64,000 nt of DNA, taken from Aromatoleum evansii (GTDB taxonomy: Bacteria; Pseudomonadota; Gammaproteobacteria; Burkholderiales; Rhodocyclaceae). The stretch lies in contig NZ_WTVK01000025.1 in assembly GCF_012910805.1 (NCBI RefSeq), forward strand, positions 1-64,000. Direction: 5' to 3'. This document shows, one piece after another, positions 63,867 through 64,000 of the stretch. Both the position numbers and the translations under genes were made by a program. Numbering within the stretch: position 1 is the first letter of the stretch; the number at the start of each line of letters is the position of its first letter. The notes beneath the pieces were generated by a model. That model saw only the letters and a program-made list of their open reading frames with translations. It ran no database searches and was not told where the DNA came from.

Positions 63867-64000
63867 TGGCCAAGTGGGGGATGGTTTTCGATCTGCGCCG
63901 CTGCATCGGCTGCAACGCGTGCGCGGTCGCGTGCAAGCAGGAGAACAGCCTGCCCGACGGCGTGTTCTTCACCAAGACGCTGTCGGAGGAGGTCGGCGAG
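63866..64000 (+). CDS. 4Fe-4S ferredoxin-type subunit, PadC-like (partial, runs off window)
   Basis: 45 residues visible, starting MAKWGMVFDLRRCIGCNACA. Cys13, Cys16, Cys19 and Cys23 are the first CxxCxxCxxxC cluster of the four-cluster electron-transfer subunits of DMSO-reductase family enzymes. Its ATG overlaps the stop of the catalytic-subunit gene (TGATG). A membrane anchor gene would be expected beyond the edge. Confidence 0.85.
   Translation, partial: MAKWGMVFDLRRCIGCNACAVACKQENSLPDGVFFTKTLSEEVGE

Overview
The window reads as chromosomal DNA of a GC-rich betaproteobacterium, most likely of the Rhodocyclales (Azoarcus, Aromatoleum or Thauera type). This rests on gene content: a 6-hydroxycyclohexenoyl-CoA dehydrogenase-like protein, a xanthine-oxidase-family molybdenum hydroxylase, a PadB-like molybdopterin oxidoreductase, a DUF1302/DUF1329/RND cluster and TRAP-linked acid catabolism. 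The taxonomic reading is inference; no rRNA or complete tRNA is present.

Layout. 1-7.2 kb: the end of an IS3-family element truncates an aldehyde dehydrogenase gene. Next come a TetR regulator, a DHA2-type exporter, a short-chain dehydrogenase, a thiolase and a thioesterase. A 36-bp repeat sits before both the TetR gene and the thiolase gene. 7.5-14.0 kb: a tripartite RND efflux system (outer-membrane channel, adaptor, pump) with its own TetR regulator and a perfect palindromic operator. 14.3-17.3 kb: a small scarred island with a SEC-C protein, the toxin-antitoxin pair mqsRA, a VapC relic, the 3' half of a tRNA-His gene and an internally deleted tyrosine recombinase. 17.6-24.4 kb: a SufS-type desulfurase, then divergent operons for the Had-like dehydrogenase and a three-subunit molybdenum hydroxylase.

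24.7-43.3 kb is a catabolic island: two LysR regulators, two PrpF-type isomerases, a DctPQM TRAP transporter, enzymes resembling itaconate-CoA transferase, itaconyl-CoA hydratase and citramalyl-CoA lyase, an aspartase/CMLE-superfamily lyase, tricarballylate oxidase TcuAB, an MFS transporter, a 2-hydroxyacid dehydrogenase and an OprD-like porin. Together they suggest the route tricarballylate -> cis-aconitate -> trans-aconitate -> itaconate -> citramalyl-CoA -> acetyl-CoA + pyruvate. 43.5-46.7 kb: a membrane protein with a spermidine-synthase-like domain, coupled to a protein-isoaspartate methyltransferase. 47.1-53.8 kb: a YCF48-like lipoprotein, an RND exporter, and DUF1302 and DUF1329 proteins.

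53.9-60.9 kb is a relic integron: a decayed integron-integrase fragment, an attI-like site, and mostly lower-GC cassette-like genes separated by attC-like sites. An IS1111-type (IS110 family) element sits inside one attC and carries a 489-bp tandem duplication of its left end. 61.2-64.0 kb: a PadB-like molybdoenzyme and the start of its Fe-S subunit.

A pair of GGATA(G/A) direct repeats exactly 20 bp apart lies upstream of the molybdenum-hydroxylase, RND/DUF1302 and PadB-like operons. This suggests that the three loci, about 40 kb apart end to end, form one regulon and perhaps one pathway for a hydrophobic or aromatic/alicyclic substrate.
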